A stretch of 36,456 nucleotides of DNA from the NCBI GenBank assembly GCA_018712605.1, contig DVGR01000205.1, forward strand, positions 1 through 36,456, in the 5' to 3' direction. Numbering within the stretch: the stretch's first letter is position 1; the number at the start of each line of letters is the position of its first letter. This DNA is from Candidatus Choladousia intestinigallinarum. GTDB taxonomy: Bacteria > Bacillota > Clostridia > Lachnospirales > Lachnospiraceae. The translations under genes and the position numbers were made by a program. The notes beneath the pieces are model-generated. The model was not told where the DNA came from. It saw nothing but the letters and a program-made list of their open reading frames with translations, and did no database searches. Positions 23,286 through 34,946 of this stretch are shown here, piece by piece.

Positions 23286-23388
23286 GCAGTTTTTTTCGCA
23301 AAATCCGCCCCTTTTCTGTCTTTGATTTTCCCAAGATTTCCAACTCCCTTATGAAATCCTTAATATTGCTTAACAGTCTTTGTTTCTG

Positions 23389-23417
23389 TGGACAGTTTTT
23401 GACAGCTATGCTATAAT
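23389..23417 (+). promoter_or_regulatory. Sigma-A promoter of the Met-rich exported protein
   Basis: TGGACA, 17 bases, TATAAT with an extended TGC before the -10. It lies about 50 bases upstream of the start codon and diverges from the folC promoter. Confidence 0.75.
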
Positions 23418-23465
23418 TGTAACGATTTTAAATCAATTTTACCTACAGAAAGGAATTGGGGAATT

Positions 23466-24482
23466 ATGAAAAAGAAATTATTAGTCGGATTGTTATCACT
23501 TGGCATGATTTCACTCCTCAGCGGATTTGACAGCGCCCAGACAGCGGATTCTGTTCTGGACAGCATGAGCCAGGCTTCTGCGGAAGCAGACAATATGAGC
23601 ATGGATATGGCCATGAACATGGATCTTGGCATTGATGTAGGAGACGGCACCACTACCTCCACCATCGCCGTGGCTATGAACGGCGGGTTTAAAGTAGATT
23701 ACATCCTTGAGCCTCTCTCCATGATGATGGACGGTTCTTTCTCCATGTCAACCATGGGCCAGAACCAGGATATGGCTATGAAGATGTACATGGTAACTAA
23801 TGAAGACGGTCAGATTGACACCTATACGTACACGGAAGACTCCGCTACGGGCGAGGCCGGCTGGACTCATGAGTCAACCGCTGACCTGGGTATTGACATG
23901 AGCTCCCTCATGGAGATGCAGGGTTCCATCACGGCTGCCGACTATGCAGAATGGGGACTGACCTTTGAGCTGGCTCCGGAAGCCGCTGACGTAAACGGTA
24001 CAGAGTGCTACCTTCTGTCCACCTCCATCGATGCTTCCACTCTGTCCACCATGATGGACAAAATTGCGGAGCTGAGCGGAGAAGCATTCACTGATGAGGA
24101 TATGGCTGTTATCGATCAGGGTCTGGCATTCCTGGACGGCCTTGTGATGAATATTGAATATTACGTGGACACCGCCACCTATCTGCCCGTTCAGATGCAC
24201 ATGGATTTCAACGGAACAGATCTCAGCGCCATCAATTCTCTGATCACCTCTTCCATGGGTGAGTCTGCGGAAGGCACCACGGTAGCCGTAAATCTCAACG
24301 ATCTTTCCGTTGACGCTACCATGAGCTACGGAGATGTTGCCGAGATCACGGTTCCTCAGGAAGCCATCGACAGCGCCGTTGACGCTGGCAGCGTATACGA
24401 TGATCTTGAGACGTATGAGGACGTAATCTCCGGTGTGGAAGATGCCACGACAGAAACCGCCGCTACGGAAGTCATCGAGTAA
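23466..24482 (+). CDS. Met-rich exported protein with a degenerate lipobox
   Basis: The 338-residue product starts with a signal sequence MKKKLLVGLLSLGMISLLSG, but the expected lipobox cysteine is Phe (LLSGF). The mature part is acidic and rich in Met, Ser, Thr and Ala. It has the alternating strand pattern of lipoproteins with an LppX/DUF6612-like fold: SMMMDGSFSMSTMG, a YLLSTSIDAS strand and NIEYYVDTATYLPVQMHMDF. That similarity is my impression of layout, not a search result. AAGGAATTGGGG precedes ATG. It is the first of two plus-strand genes and ends at a strong terminator. Confidence 0.75.
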   Translation: MKKKLLVGLLSLGMISLLSGFDSAQTADSVLDSMSQASAEADNMSMDMAMNMDLGIDVGDGTTTSTIAVAMNGGFKVDYILEPLSMMMDGSFSMSTMGQNQDMAMKMYMVTNEDGQIDTYTYTEDSATGEAGWTHESTADLGIDMSSLMEMQGSITAADYAEWGLTFELAPEAADVNGTECYLLSTSIDASTLSTMMDKIAELSGEAFTDEDMAVIDQGLAFLDGLVMNIEYYVDTATYLPVQMHMDFNGTDLSAINSLITSSMGESAEGTTVAVNLNDLSVDATMSYGDVAEITVPQEAIDSAVDAGSVYDDLETYEDVISGVEDATTETAATEVIE

Positions 24483-24517
24483 GCTTTTTAGAAAACAGAA
24501 TCTTTTTACATTTTCCG

Positions 24518-24552
24518 CCGCACAGTTTCATGAGAAACTGTGCGGTAAATTT
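24518..24552 (+). terminator. Terminator of the Met-rich protein gene
   Basis: A perfect 12-bp stem CCGCACAGTTTC/GAAACTGTGCGG with a four-base loop is followed by TAAATTTT. It lies 35 bases after the stop codon. Confidence 0.8.
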
Positions 24553-24587
24553 TACTGCTTCGGCAGGATGATCAGGAGTTGCACATC

Positions 24588-25787
24588 ATGGCTGCGGTTA
24601 TTTTATCCCCTTTTTATCTTTTACTGAATTACTATCTGCTTAGACGGATGCTTCTGTGGTTTTCCACTCTGAATGGATTCATGGGAAGGATCTGGTTTGC
24701 GGCGCCCTTCACCTTCCTCTTTATCCTTCTGGTGCTTTCCCCCCTGGCTGCCGCTTTCACTAAGGGCCGGGCAAAAGCTTTCACCCAGCGCATCTGCAAT
24801 TACTGGCTGGGAATTCTCATGTATCTGCTGATCTTTTTATTGCTGGCAGATCTGACGGCTCTCGTTTTCCGCCTGATCCGCCATCAGCCTGTTTTTTCCA
24901 ATCCCTCCCGGGAGATGGTGCGAATCGGAGGCGGAGTGGTGTTTTTCGCTGTTCTCTCTTTCTCCGGTTATGGGATTTTTCACGCCAGACATTTAAAAAC
25001 TGTCCGCTATCAGGTATCCCTCGCCAAAAGTGCTTCTCTCCCTTCCCTGAAAATCGCTCTGGCAGCCGACTTTCATCTGGGATATAACACAGGGAAATAT
25101 CAGATTCAGCGCATAGTCAGAAGGATCAACCGTATGCACCCGGATCTCATTTTGTTTGCTGGAGATATATTTGACAATGATTTTGATGCCATCCAAAACC
25201 CGGAAGGCCTGATCCATGCTTTCCGTGAGCTGAAAAGCACTTACGGCGCCTATGCCTGCTGGGGAAACCATGATATCTCCGAGGTGATTCTGGCCGGCTT
25301 CACCTTTTCCCGCAAAGACTCCCCTCACACCAGCGACCCCAGAATGGACGCTTTTTTAAAGTCCTCCGGCATCCGGCTTCTGGAAGACGAAACCCTTCTG
25401 GTGGACAACGCTTTCTATCTCATAGGCCGCCTGGACGCCTCCTGTCAGGAAAAAAGCGGGATCACCCGGCTTGCGCCTTCCAAGCTTCTAGCCTCTCTGC
25501 AAAAAGAAAAGCCGGTGATCGTTTTGGATCACCAGCCTTCTCAGCTAAATGAATTGTCAGAAGCGGGAGCGGATCTCGTCCTCTCCGGCCACACCCACGA
25601 TGGTCAGCTCTTCCCCGGAAATCTTACCACCAGACTTGGCTGGGAAAACTCCCGTGGCCTCCTTGCCAAGGGAAAGATGATCAGCATCGTCACCTCCGGC
25701 GCAGGCGTCTGGGGACCAGCCATGCGGGTGGGCACCTGCAGCGAAGTGGCAGAAATTACAGTAAAATTTCTGCCGTCTCCAGATTAA
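24588..25787 (+). CDS. Membrane-anchored metallophosphoesterase
   Basis: The calcineurin-like phosphoesterase domain has all usual metal motifs: LAADFHLGYNT near 158, FAGDIFDND near 189, WGNHDISE near 224, VLDHQPSQ near 308 and LSGHTHDGQLFPG near 326. Residues 1-135 hold about four hydrophobic segments, the layout of YkuE/YaeI-type membrane phosphoesterases. Some relatives act on lipid-linked substrates, but the substrate here is unknown. The ATG at 24588 (399 residues) has AGGAG 9 bases upstream; the track's TTG start is less likely. It converges on galT with only 27 bases between. Confidence 0.88.
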   Translation: MAAVILSPFYLLLNYYLLRRMLLWFSTLNGFMGRIWFAAPFTFLFILLVLSPLAAAFTKGRAKAFTQRICNYWLGILMYLLIFLLLADLTALVFRLIRHQPVFSNPSREMVRIGGGVVFFAVLSFSGYGIFHARHLKTVRYQVSLAKSASLPSLKIALAADFHLGYNTGKYQIQRIVRRINRMHPDLILFAGDIFDNDFDAIQNPEGLIHAFRELKSTYGAYACWGNHDISEVILAGFTFSRKDSPHTSDPRMDAFLKSSGIRLLEDETLLVDNAFYLIGRLDASCQEKSGITRLAPSKLLASLQKEKPVIVLDHQPSQLNELSEAGADLVLSGHTHDGQLFPGNLTTRLGWENSRGLLAKGKMISIVTSGAGVWGPAMRVGTCSEVAEITVKFLPSPD

Positions 25788-25796
25788 AATGGTGTG

Positions 25797-25813
25797 ACCA
25801 GGCAAGTCCTGGT
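25797..25813. terminator. Short hairpin between convergent genes
   Basis: ACCAGG/CCTGGT with a five-base loop lies between the phosphoesterase and galT stop codons. No proper T-run follows on either strand, so terminator function is uncertain. Confidence 0.35.
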
Positions 25814-25814
25814 T

Positions 25815-27341
25815 CTAGCCCACATACTCCACGAACCGCAGAAAAGCTTCTCTTCCCTCCGGCGTGTTCTTGTATACTCCGGCGTCCTCCAGCACTTTCT
25901 CAAACACAAGGCCCACTTCTTCCTGAAGAATTTCTTCAACCGTGTCTTTGCTGAAAGAGCCGTACTTCTCTTTCAGCTCATCCGCCCAATCGCCGTGCTT
26001 ATCCAAAGTTTCATCCCCATGAATCGGACTGCCCTCCACCAGCGCCGAAGCCAGGAGCTCCAGCTCATTTTTCAGACGGGCAGGGAGCACTGCCAATCCC
26101 ATCACTTCAATGAGTCCGATATTTTCTTTCTTAATATGATGCAGTTCTTTGTGAGGATGGTATACACCCAGGGGATGCTCCTGCGTGGTAATATTATTTC
26201 TCAGCACCAGATCCAGCTCATAGAGCTCTCCCCTGCGTCTGGCAATAGGGGTGATGGTGTTGTGAGGCTCGCCCTCCGTCTCTGCGTAGACAAAAGCCGC
26301 CTCATCCGTGTAGCCCCTCCATGCCAGGAGGATCTTATCCGCCAGGTCAGAGAGCCGTTTGGGATCCTGACCGTTCAGACGGATCACCGACATGGGCCAG
26401 CGCACGATCCCCGCCTTTACATCCTCAAAGCCCTGGAAGGAAATCTCCCGCTCCACAGGAGCCTTTGCCATGGCAAATTCATAGCAGCCTCCCTGGAAGT
26501 GGTCATGGCTTAAGATGGAGCCTCCCACAATGGGGAGATCCGCATTGGAACCCACAAAATAGTGAGGGAACTGTCCCACAAAGTCAAGAAGCTTGTCAAA
26601 GGTAGCCTTCTCAATCTTCATCGGCACATGCTGCGTGTTAAAGACGATGCAGTGTTCATTATAATACACGTACGGAGAATACTGGAACTTCCAGGGTGTA
26701 TTGTTAATGGTTACCGGAATAATCCTGTGGTTCCCTCTGGCAGGGTGGTTCAGCCTTCCGGCATACCCCTCATTCTCCATGCAGAGAAGACATTTGGGAT
26801 AGGATGTCTGCTTGGCCAACTTTGCAGCGGCAATGGCCTTGGGGTCCTTTTCCGGTTTTGAAAGATTGATGGTGATATCAAGATCCCCGTATTTTGTCCT
26901 GGTAACCCATTTCTTATCCTTGGCGATCCTGTAGCGGCGTATGTAATCTGTATCCTGGCTGAATTTGTAATAAAAATCCGTGGCCTCCTTGGGAGACTTC
27001 TGATACAGATCCTGGAATTTCTTAATAATATTAGACGGCCGGTCTACCAGAAGGGCCATCATCTTCGTATCAAAAAGATCCCGGTAGCCCACCGTATTTT
27101 CTTCCATAAGCCCTGTCTCATAGGCAAAATCACAGATCTCTCCCAGAGTTTCCTCCAGGCTGTCCACCAGCTCCCCATTTCCTCCTTCATAGGAGCAGAT
27201 GGCTTTCTCCGCTTCCTCTTCCAGGCTGTCCAGACGGAGAGCCTCCAGAATGCGGTTTGCCGTATATATGGCGTCTTCCTTTTCAATCAATCCTGTAGAG
27301 AGGCCATACTGCACTAATTTTACAATACTGTTCTGAATCAT
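25815..27341 (-). CDS. galT: UDP-glucose-hexose-1-phosphate uridylyltransferase, class II
   Basis: GalT exchanges UMP between UDP-glucose and galactose 1-phosphate in the Leloir pathway. The length (508 residues) and sequence fit the Firmicutes class II form, distinct from the about 350-residue E. coli type. Recognised are KCLLCMENEGYAGR near 187, HCIVFNTQHVPM near 233, the active-site region GGSILSHDHFQGG near 273 and EPHNTITPIARRR near 360. ATG at 27341 has GGGAGG 7 bases upstream. It follows galK by 27 bases and is the last gene of the lac/gal group. The galE gene needed to complete the cycle is not in the window. Confidence 0.95.
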   Translation of the reverse strand: MIQNSIVKLVQYGLSTGLIEKEDAIYTANRILEALRLDSLEEEAEKAICSYEGGNGELVDSLEETLGEICDFAYETGLMEENTVGYRDLFDTKMMALLVDRPSNIIKKFQDLYQKSPKEATDFYYKFSQDTDYIRRYRIAKDKKWVTRTKYGDLDITINLSKPEKDPKAIAAAKLAKQTSYPKCLLCMENEGYAGRLNHPARGNHRIIPVTINNTPWKFQYSPYVYYNEHCIVFNTQHVPMKIEKATFDKLLDFVGQFPHYFVGSNADLPIVGGSILSHDHFQGGCYEFAMAKAPVEREISFQGFEDVKAGIVRWPMSVIRLNGQDPKRLSDLADKILLAWRGYTDEAAFVYAETEGEPHNTITPIARRRGELYELDLVLRNNITTQEHPLGVYHPHKELHHIKKENIGLIEVMGLAVLPARLKNELELLASALVEGSPIHGDETLDKHGDWADELKEKYGSFSKDTVEEILQEEVGLVFEKVLEDAGVYKNTPEGREAFLRFVEYVG

Positions 27342-27368
27342 CTTTTTCCTCCCGGTTCTGATGCGCAC

Positions 27369-28532
27369 TTACAGTTTATGAGGTCCGTCCCCAATGGAAA
27401 CTACGTAGAAATCAGCTCCATAGCCGATTTTTTCTTTATAAGCCTCTCCTACTTTTTCCTTAAAGTCAGAAATATACGCATCCTTCACAATGCTTACCGT
27501 ACAGCCTCCGAAACCGGCGCCCGTCATTCTGGAGCCGATTACACCTTCCTGCTTCCACGCCTCTTCTACAAGGGTATCCAGTTCCACTCCTGTCACCTCA
27601 TAGTCGTCCCTGAGGGAGACGTGGGAGTCATTCATAAGCTTCCCAAAGATCTCTATCTCATTCTTTTTCAGGGCTTCAACAGCTTTTACCGTGCGCTGGT
27701 TTTCATACACGGCATGGCGTGCCCGGCGCACCCTTACCGGATCCTTGATAGCATCCTTGTGTTCTTCAAACTCCGCTTCCGTCAGTTCGCCAAGTGACTG
27801 GATGCTGCAGACGGTCTGCAGCTCCTTTAGGGCTTCCTCGCACTCGCTTCTGCGCTCATTGTATTTGGAATCTGCCAGTCCGCGCTTCTTATTGCTGCAG
27901 GCAATGACAATCTGCGCTCCCTCCAGGAGAATCGGCGCATATTCATATTCCAGAGTGGCTGTATCCAGGAAAATGGCGTGATCCTTCTTTCCCATAGCAA
28001 TGGCAAACTGATCCATGATGCCGCAGTTTACCCCGTTGAAATTCCTCTCCGAATACTGGCCAATGAGAGCCAGATCCTGATTGGATACCTCAAATCCGTA
28101 CAGCTCCCGGAGAATCGCTCCCGTAAGCACCTCCAAAGAAGCGGAAGAAGAAAGCCCGGAACCGTTCGGGATGTTGCCGAAAATGGCAATCTCAAGACCG
28201 CAGTCCATCTTCATCCCTCTCCCCTCAAAGGCCCACATCACACCCTTGGGATAATTGGTCCAGCCAGCTTCTTTCTGGGGAGTCAGGGAGTCCAGGTCGG
28301 ATTCCAGTACGCCCAGATGAGCAAAATTGGCTGAATAGAAGCGCAGCTTCCGGTCGCTTCTCTTGCGAACCGCTCCGTAAGTCCCTATGGTAAGGGCGCA
28401 GGGAAAAACATGTCCTCCGTTATAGTCAGTATGCTCGCCGATGAGATTCACCCTCCCCGGAGCAAAGAACACTTCCGCTCCGGTTGTGTCTCCAAAGGCC
28501 TTTTTAAAATATTCCAGCATCTGCTGTTTCAT
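27369..28532 (-). CDS. galK: Galactokinase
   Basis: GalK phosphorylates galactose to galactose 1-phosphate with ATP. The 387 residues carry the substrate signature GRVNLIGEHTDYNGG at 26-40, the GHMP ATP loop PNGSGLSSSASLEV near 128 and the C-terminal GSRMTGAGFGGCTVSI near 335. The ATG at 28532 is preferred to the TTG two codons earlier because GGGAGG then has an 8-base spacing. It lies between lacZ and galT, with its own promoter-like sequence in the gap after lacZ. Confidence 0.96.
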   Translation of the reverse strand: MKQQMLEYFKKAFGDTTGAEVFFAPGRVNLIGEHTDYNGGHVFPCALTIGTYGAVRKRSDRKLRFYSANFAHLGVLESDLDSLTPQKEAGWTNYPKGVMWAFEGRGMKMDCGLEIAIFGNIPNGSGLSSSASLEVLTGAILRELYGFEVSNQDLALIGQYSERNFNGVNCGIMDQFAIAMGKKDHAIFLDTATLEYEYAPILLEGAQIVIACSNKKRGLADSKYNERRSECEEALKELQTVCSIQSLGELTEAEFEEHKDAIKDPVRVRRARHAVYENQRTVKAVEALKKNEIEIFGKLMNDSHVSLRDDYEVTGVELDTLVEEAWKQEGVIGSRMTGAGFGGCTVSIVKDAYISDFKEKVGEAYKEKIGYGADFYVVSIGDGPHKL

Positions 28533-28574
28533 GTACAAAACCTCCCTCGTCTTTTTTTCTAATACCAGGGGGAA

Positions 28575-28600
28575 GCAGCCCTTTTTCTATGAAGGGCCGC
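28575..28600 (-). other. Hairpin in the galK leader
   Basis: GCGGCCCTT pairs with AAGGGCTGC (one mismatch) between the galK promoter and start codon. No T-run follows on the minus strand, so it may be a stability element or protein site, not a terminator. Confidence 0.4.
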
Positions 28601-28617
28601 TCCTGCCGTCTGGTAAA

Positions 28618-28646
28618 ATTGTACCATACTGCCATTGCTAAAACAA
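28618..28646 (-). promoter_or_regulatory. Sigma-A promoter of galK
   Basis: The minus strand has TTGTTT, 17 bases, TACAAT with an extended TG (TGGTACAAT). It starts 10 bases after the lacZ stop codon and would give galK-galT a transcript separate from lacZ. Confidence 0.6.
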
Positions 28647-28655
28647 GTCAGTACA

Positions 28656-31706
<3,051 letters not shown>

Positions 31707-31712
31707 TTATTT

Positions 31713-31731
31713 TATTATAGATAGTATAATA
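31713..31731. promoter_or_regulatory. AT-rich palindrome with -10 sequence before lacZ
   Basis: TATTATA/TATAATA is a perfect 7-bp inverted repeat with a 5-base spacer, 20-40 bases upstream of lacZ. On the minus strand the inner arm gives TATAAT, preceded 17 bases away by TAGGCA (4 of 6 for a -35). It may be a promoter alone or a promoter with an overlapping operator. Confidence 0.4.
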
Positions 31732-31751
31732 GATGCTGCCTATAAGTTTTC

Positions 31752-33017
31752 TCATTTCAGGGCGGCCTGTGCGTTTTTCAGGGCCGCTTCTACCTCCGTC
31801 CCTGCCAGCACATCATTCACCGCCTCTGCCACCGCATCGGCCCCTTCATAATACGCCGTCCCCGACTCGTTTACGGCTGCCAACCGGGTATACTGCAGAA
31901 TCTTTGACAAAGCCTCTTCATCGCTGGAAACCGCCAGCTTTTCTTCATATACCCCCCACTGAACCGCCGGTTCGTATGCCGCCGCAACAGCCGCTGCGGG
32001 AATCACTGCCTCATAAAACTCCTGGCTGCCGCCAAAGGTGTCCGCCAGAAAATCCACGGCCTCCCCGGTATCTCCACGGTTAATCACCATCCAACTGGTT
32101 CCGCCGTTTCCGGCGTAATTTCCTGCGCTTTCCACGTTTTCCAGGGATGGCAGGCTGGCGACGCTCCATTTCCCTTCCTGTTCTTCTCCCTGTCCCAGGG
32201 ATGCCAGAATCCCCGAGCTGTTTACACATCCAAGGACGCTTCCCTGGATAAGCTCTTCCACATACAAATCATACTCATCCCAAGCTTCAATTTCCCTTAA
32301 AACTCCAGACTTTACAAGATCTGTATAGGTGGTCACGGCTTCTTTAAGCACCTCGTTTTCCGCAAGGCTCAAGTTCCCTTCCTCATCAGAAAGGCTGCCT
32401 CCCCCAAAATGCAGCATGGCCAGGACAAGCCCCGGATCGCCTTTTACCCAGGAAAGAAGCGGCGTCTCATTTTCCCGAAGGATCCTTTCCCCAATCCTCT
32501 TAAACTGTCCCCAGGTAATGTCCGTAAAGTCATCAGCCGTATAGCCCATCTCTTCCAGAAGATCTGTGCGGTAGCAGGCGACCATCCCTCCCAAGTCAAA
32601 GGGCACTCCGTAATTCTTACCCTGTTTCGCAGAAAAGGCCGCCGCTTCCTGGTTAAAATCCGAAAACTGAATTCCCGAATCTGTCAGATCCGCAAACAGC
32701 TCAGGGCATTCTGTCAGATATTGGGAAATTCCATAATTCTGCATAAGCAGAATATCCGGCAGCCCCTCCGTCTCTCCAGCTTCGGCCGCCTCATCCAGCG
32801 CTTTCCTAATATCATCCCAGGAAACTTCCACCGTCTCCATCTCAAATTCCGGGTGCTCTTCTCCATAAATCCGGGCCGCCTGTCCTAATGCCTGAAAATT
32901 CACATCCGGCCCCCAGCACCAGACAGAAAGCACCTCTTCCTCCTGTGCCATAGCTGCTGGACACACAGATCCTGCTGCTATCGCCAGCACCAGAATTTTC
33001 AAAACTGTTTTTTTCAT
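31752..33017 (-). CDS. Extracellular solute-binding protein (family 1, sugar ABC type)
   Basis: The 421-residue product looks like a sugar-binding protein of the ABC family: LSVWCWGPDVNFQALGQAARIYGEEHP near 30, YGVPFDLGGMVACYRTDLLEEMG near 135 and GNGGTSWMVINRGDTGEAVDFL near 298. A signal peptide is followed by AMA|QEEE. No lipobox is seen, which is unusual for a Gram-positive binding protein because these are normally lipid-anchored. No permease or ATPase gene is adjacent. Position before lacZ suggests lactose or another galactoside, but this is inferred. GAGAGGAG lies 7 bases upstream. Confidence 0.85.
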   Translation of the reverse strand: MKKTVLKILVLAIAAGSVCPAAMAQEEEVLSVWCWGPDVNFQALGQAARIYGEEHPEFEMETVEVSWDDIRKALDEAAEAGETEGLPDILLMQNYGISQYLTECPELFADLTDSGIQFSDFNQEAAAFSAKQGKNYGVPFDLGGMVACYRTDLLEEMGYTADDFTDITWGQFKRIGERILRENETPLLSWVKGDPGLVLAMLHFGGGSLSDEEGNLSLAENEVLKEAVTTYTDLVKSGVLREIEAWDEYDLYVEELIQGSVLGCVNSSGILASLGQGEEQEGKWSVASLPSLENVESAGNYAGNGGTSWMVINRGDTGEAVDFLADTFGGSQEFYEAVIPAAAVAAAYEPAVQWGVYEEKLAVSSDEEALSKILQYTRLAAVNESGTAYYEGADAVAEAVNDVLAGTEVEAALKNAQAALK

Positions 33018-33097
33018 TCTTCTGCTCCTCTCTCGCAGCTCTCAAACAAAAGCCGCTCTCTTCTCCTAACTGCCCCCTTCACTTCATTTATGGGGCT

Positions 33098-33103
33098 ATT
33101 GTA
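33098..33103 (-). promoter_or_regulatory. Extended -10 promoter before the solute-binding protein gene
   Basis: TGATACAAT on the minus strand, with CTTACA 18 bases upstream as a weak -35, about 75 bases before the start codon. It would separate the binding-protein/lacZ transcript from the araC-type gene. Confidence 0.45.
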
Positions 33104-33201
33104 TCACCAGTTTCCTCTATATGTAAGCATATTCAACCACAGAATGCGCAAATTCGATCATTTTTTATCCTTGTTTTATCCTCGCTCTATTCCTGTTCCT
33201 T

Positions 33202-34161
33202 CTACTCCCAGCCATCATGATATGCAATCCTGTACTGGGCCAACCGTCCCTGATAGTTTTCTGGAGATTTCTTCCATTCTCTGGGCGTCACCCCTAAAAT
33301 CCTCCGAAAGTTTCTGTTAAAAGCCGAGACACTGACAAAGCCTGACTGGGCAGCCGTGGCGGCTATGGACTCTTCCGTAGTTTTCATCCGCTGGCAGGCT
33401 TTTTCAATCCTAACATAATTTACATAATCCATGGGCGACATGGCCATAGCCTGGGCAAACAGCCTCCGAAGATGAGATTCGCTCATATGGCAGGCCGCAG
33501 CCAGATCCCTCGCCCGAATCTCCTGTGTATAGTGGAGGCTCACATATTCAAAGGCGCTGAAAAGATGCTGGGCTCCCGTCCGTTCTCCCAGGCTGCGCTC
33601 CATTCCAGTTGGATTCTCCCCGGTATTCCTGGCAATCTCCACTAAAAGCGCTCCCAAAAGCCCCCGCACCATCTCCTGATATCGCTCCCGTTTCCGGGAC
33701 ATTTCCTGGAGAATCATCACCACCAAACGGTACAACTCCGGCGCCTCCGCCTTGTTTCTGCAGAAAGCTCCCCGGCCGCAGCGGGATAAGATCCACTCAT
33801 ACATCCGCCTGTCCTGCCCGTACAGTTCTTCTGCAATCTTCTCAATATCCAGAAACAAAAACTCCCACCGGCTGACCTCTCCCCCGGGGCTTAAAGTGGT
33901 GTGGGGAAATTTCCTGGGTATTACGGAAACCATCCCCCCGCAGAAGGCATACTTCTCCGCCTCCAGAACCAGCTCTCCCGTCCCTTCATAGCAGCATCCG
34001 ATTTCCATGAGATTGTGAAAATGCAGGTCGGTCACCAACTGATGATCCCGGTCAAACCCATAGGGCTGATTCCAATGCTCTCCCAGCAAGGCCAGCACTG
34101 GTTCGCCATATGGAATCTCATAATAGCGAAATTCCATCTGCTTCTTTTTTTTGTTCCCCAT
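33202..34161 (-). CDS. AraC-family transcriptional regulator
   Basis: The 319-residue protein has an N-terminal cupin-like sensing domain (LHFHNLMEIGCCYEGTGEL near 47, then MVSVIPRKFPHTTLSPGG near 75). A C-terminal double helix-turn-helix (about 215-310) includes ARDLAAACHMSESHLRRLFA and GFVSVSAFNRNFRRILGVTPREW. ATG at 34161 has AAGGAGGGA 4 bases upstream; the longer track start has no such site. It lies directly upstream of the binding-protein gene and lacZ on the same strand, so it is a plausible lactose/galactoside-responsive activator of that group. The ligand is inferred only from context. Confidence 0.9.
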   Translation of the reverse strand: MGNKKKKQMEFRYYEIPYGEPVLALLGEHWNQPYGFDRDHQLVTDLHFHNLMEIGCCYEGTGELVLEAEKYAFCGGMVSVIPRKFPHTTLSPGGEVSRWEFLFLDIEKIAEELYGQDRRMYEWILSRCGRGAFCRNKAEAPELYRLVVMILQEMSRKRERYQEMVRGLLGALLVEIARNTGENPTGMERSLGERTGAQHLFSAFEYVSLHYTQEIRARDLAAACHMSESHLRRLFAQAMAMSPMDYVNYVRIEKACQRMKTTEESIAATAAQSGFVSVSAFNRNFRRILGVTPREWKKSPENYQGRLAQYRIAYHDGWE

Positions 34162-34275
34162 CCGTCCCTCCTTCTGTATATTCCAAAACGAACCATTTTT
34201 TCCACACATTTCTTTATATTATAGACTTTTTTTGTCATTTCTGCTATTCTTTTACAAAGAGTTTATACAATGCCT

Positions 34276-34292
34276 CCGCTGGTTCCCAGCGG
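34276..34292 (+). other. Hairpin in the leader of the DUF402 gene
   Basis: CCGCTGG/CCAGCGG with a three-base loop, followed by the palindrome GCAGCTGC, lies 50-70 bases upstream of the start codon. No regulatory class is recognised. Confidence 0.35.
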
Positions 34293-34343
34293 TGTTTGCA
34301 GCTGCAGGCCCTTACATAAAAAGCTTCTGACAGGAGGACACAA

Positions 34344-34862
34344 ATGAGTGAGGTAAAGCTTTACCGCAAAAGAATCATCCCGGAAGAATGCATTCTTTTA
34401 GAAAATGATGAAATCCTTCATGTAGACCGGGAAATTATCGTCACCAAATGGAATACAATCCGTCCCAAAAAAACACTGCACCACGGCTACTCCTGTTATT
34501 TTCTGGAGCGAGGCTTTAAGGTCAGCAAATTTTATGATCACAGCGGAAATCTTATCAGTTGGTACTGTGACATCGTCTCCCACACCTTTGACCCTTCCAC
34601 GAATACCTACGTCTTCACAGATCTCCTGGTGGACGTAATCGTATACCCGGACGGCTTTGTCCGTGTGGTAGACTTGGACGAGCTGGCAGACGCTTTCCGC
34701 GAGGGCATGCTCACTCCCGAACAGCTTCAGCTGGCCCTTCGGCGAACTGACAAGCTGCTCTCGCTGATCTACAAAGGGGCCTTCTCCCGTCTTCAAAATA
34801 TTTTGGATGATTACGAAAAAATCTCCCCCACAGAAATTTGTGATCTCCCCGATACTCCGTAA
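34344..34862 (+). CDS. DUF402-domain protein
   Basis: The 172-residue cytoplasmic protein matches the DUF402 barrel: a central YDHSGNLISWYCDIVSH-type metal/nucleotide site near 68-84, then VYPDGFVRVVDLDEL near 101-115 and a helical tail. Family members include nucleoside di/triphosphate phosphatases such as Ntdp of Gram-positive bacteria, but the activity of this one is unproven. AGGAGG precedes the ATG by 7 bases. It is a single gene on the plus strand, divergent from the araC-type regulator, ending at a shared terminator with the dCMP deaminase gene. Confidence 0.85.
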   Translation: MSEVKLYRKRIIPEECILLENDEILHVDREIIVTKWNTIRPKKTLHHGYSCYFLERGFKVSKFYDHSGNLISWYCDIVSHTFDPSTNTYVFTDLLVDVIVYPDGFVRVVDLDELADAFREGMLTPEQLQLALRRTDKLLSLIYKGAFSRLQNILDDYEKISPTEICDLPDTP

Positions 34863-34898
34863 GACCATTTAAATTCAAGGCCCGATCCACACAAGAGC

Positions 34899-34924
34899 AA
34901 AGGGGCTGTCGCAACAGCCCCTTT
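34899..34924. terminator. Bidirectional terminator
   Basis: A perfect 11-bp stem AAAGGGGCTGT/ACAGCCCCTTT with a CGCA loop lies between the convergent DUF402 and dCMP deaminase genes. A/T ends on both sides fit both directions. Confidence 0.85.
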
Positions 34925-34946
34925 GACCTTCGCAGCCAGCGCTTCT

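Noticed and set aside
34210-34343. Promoters for the divergent araC-type and DUF402 genes
   Set aside because: TATAAT- and TACAAT-like hexamers exist, but no acceptable -35 at 16-18 bases was found, so no promoter was called.
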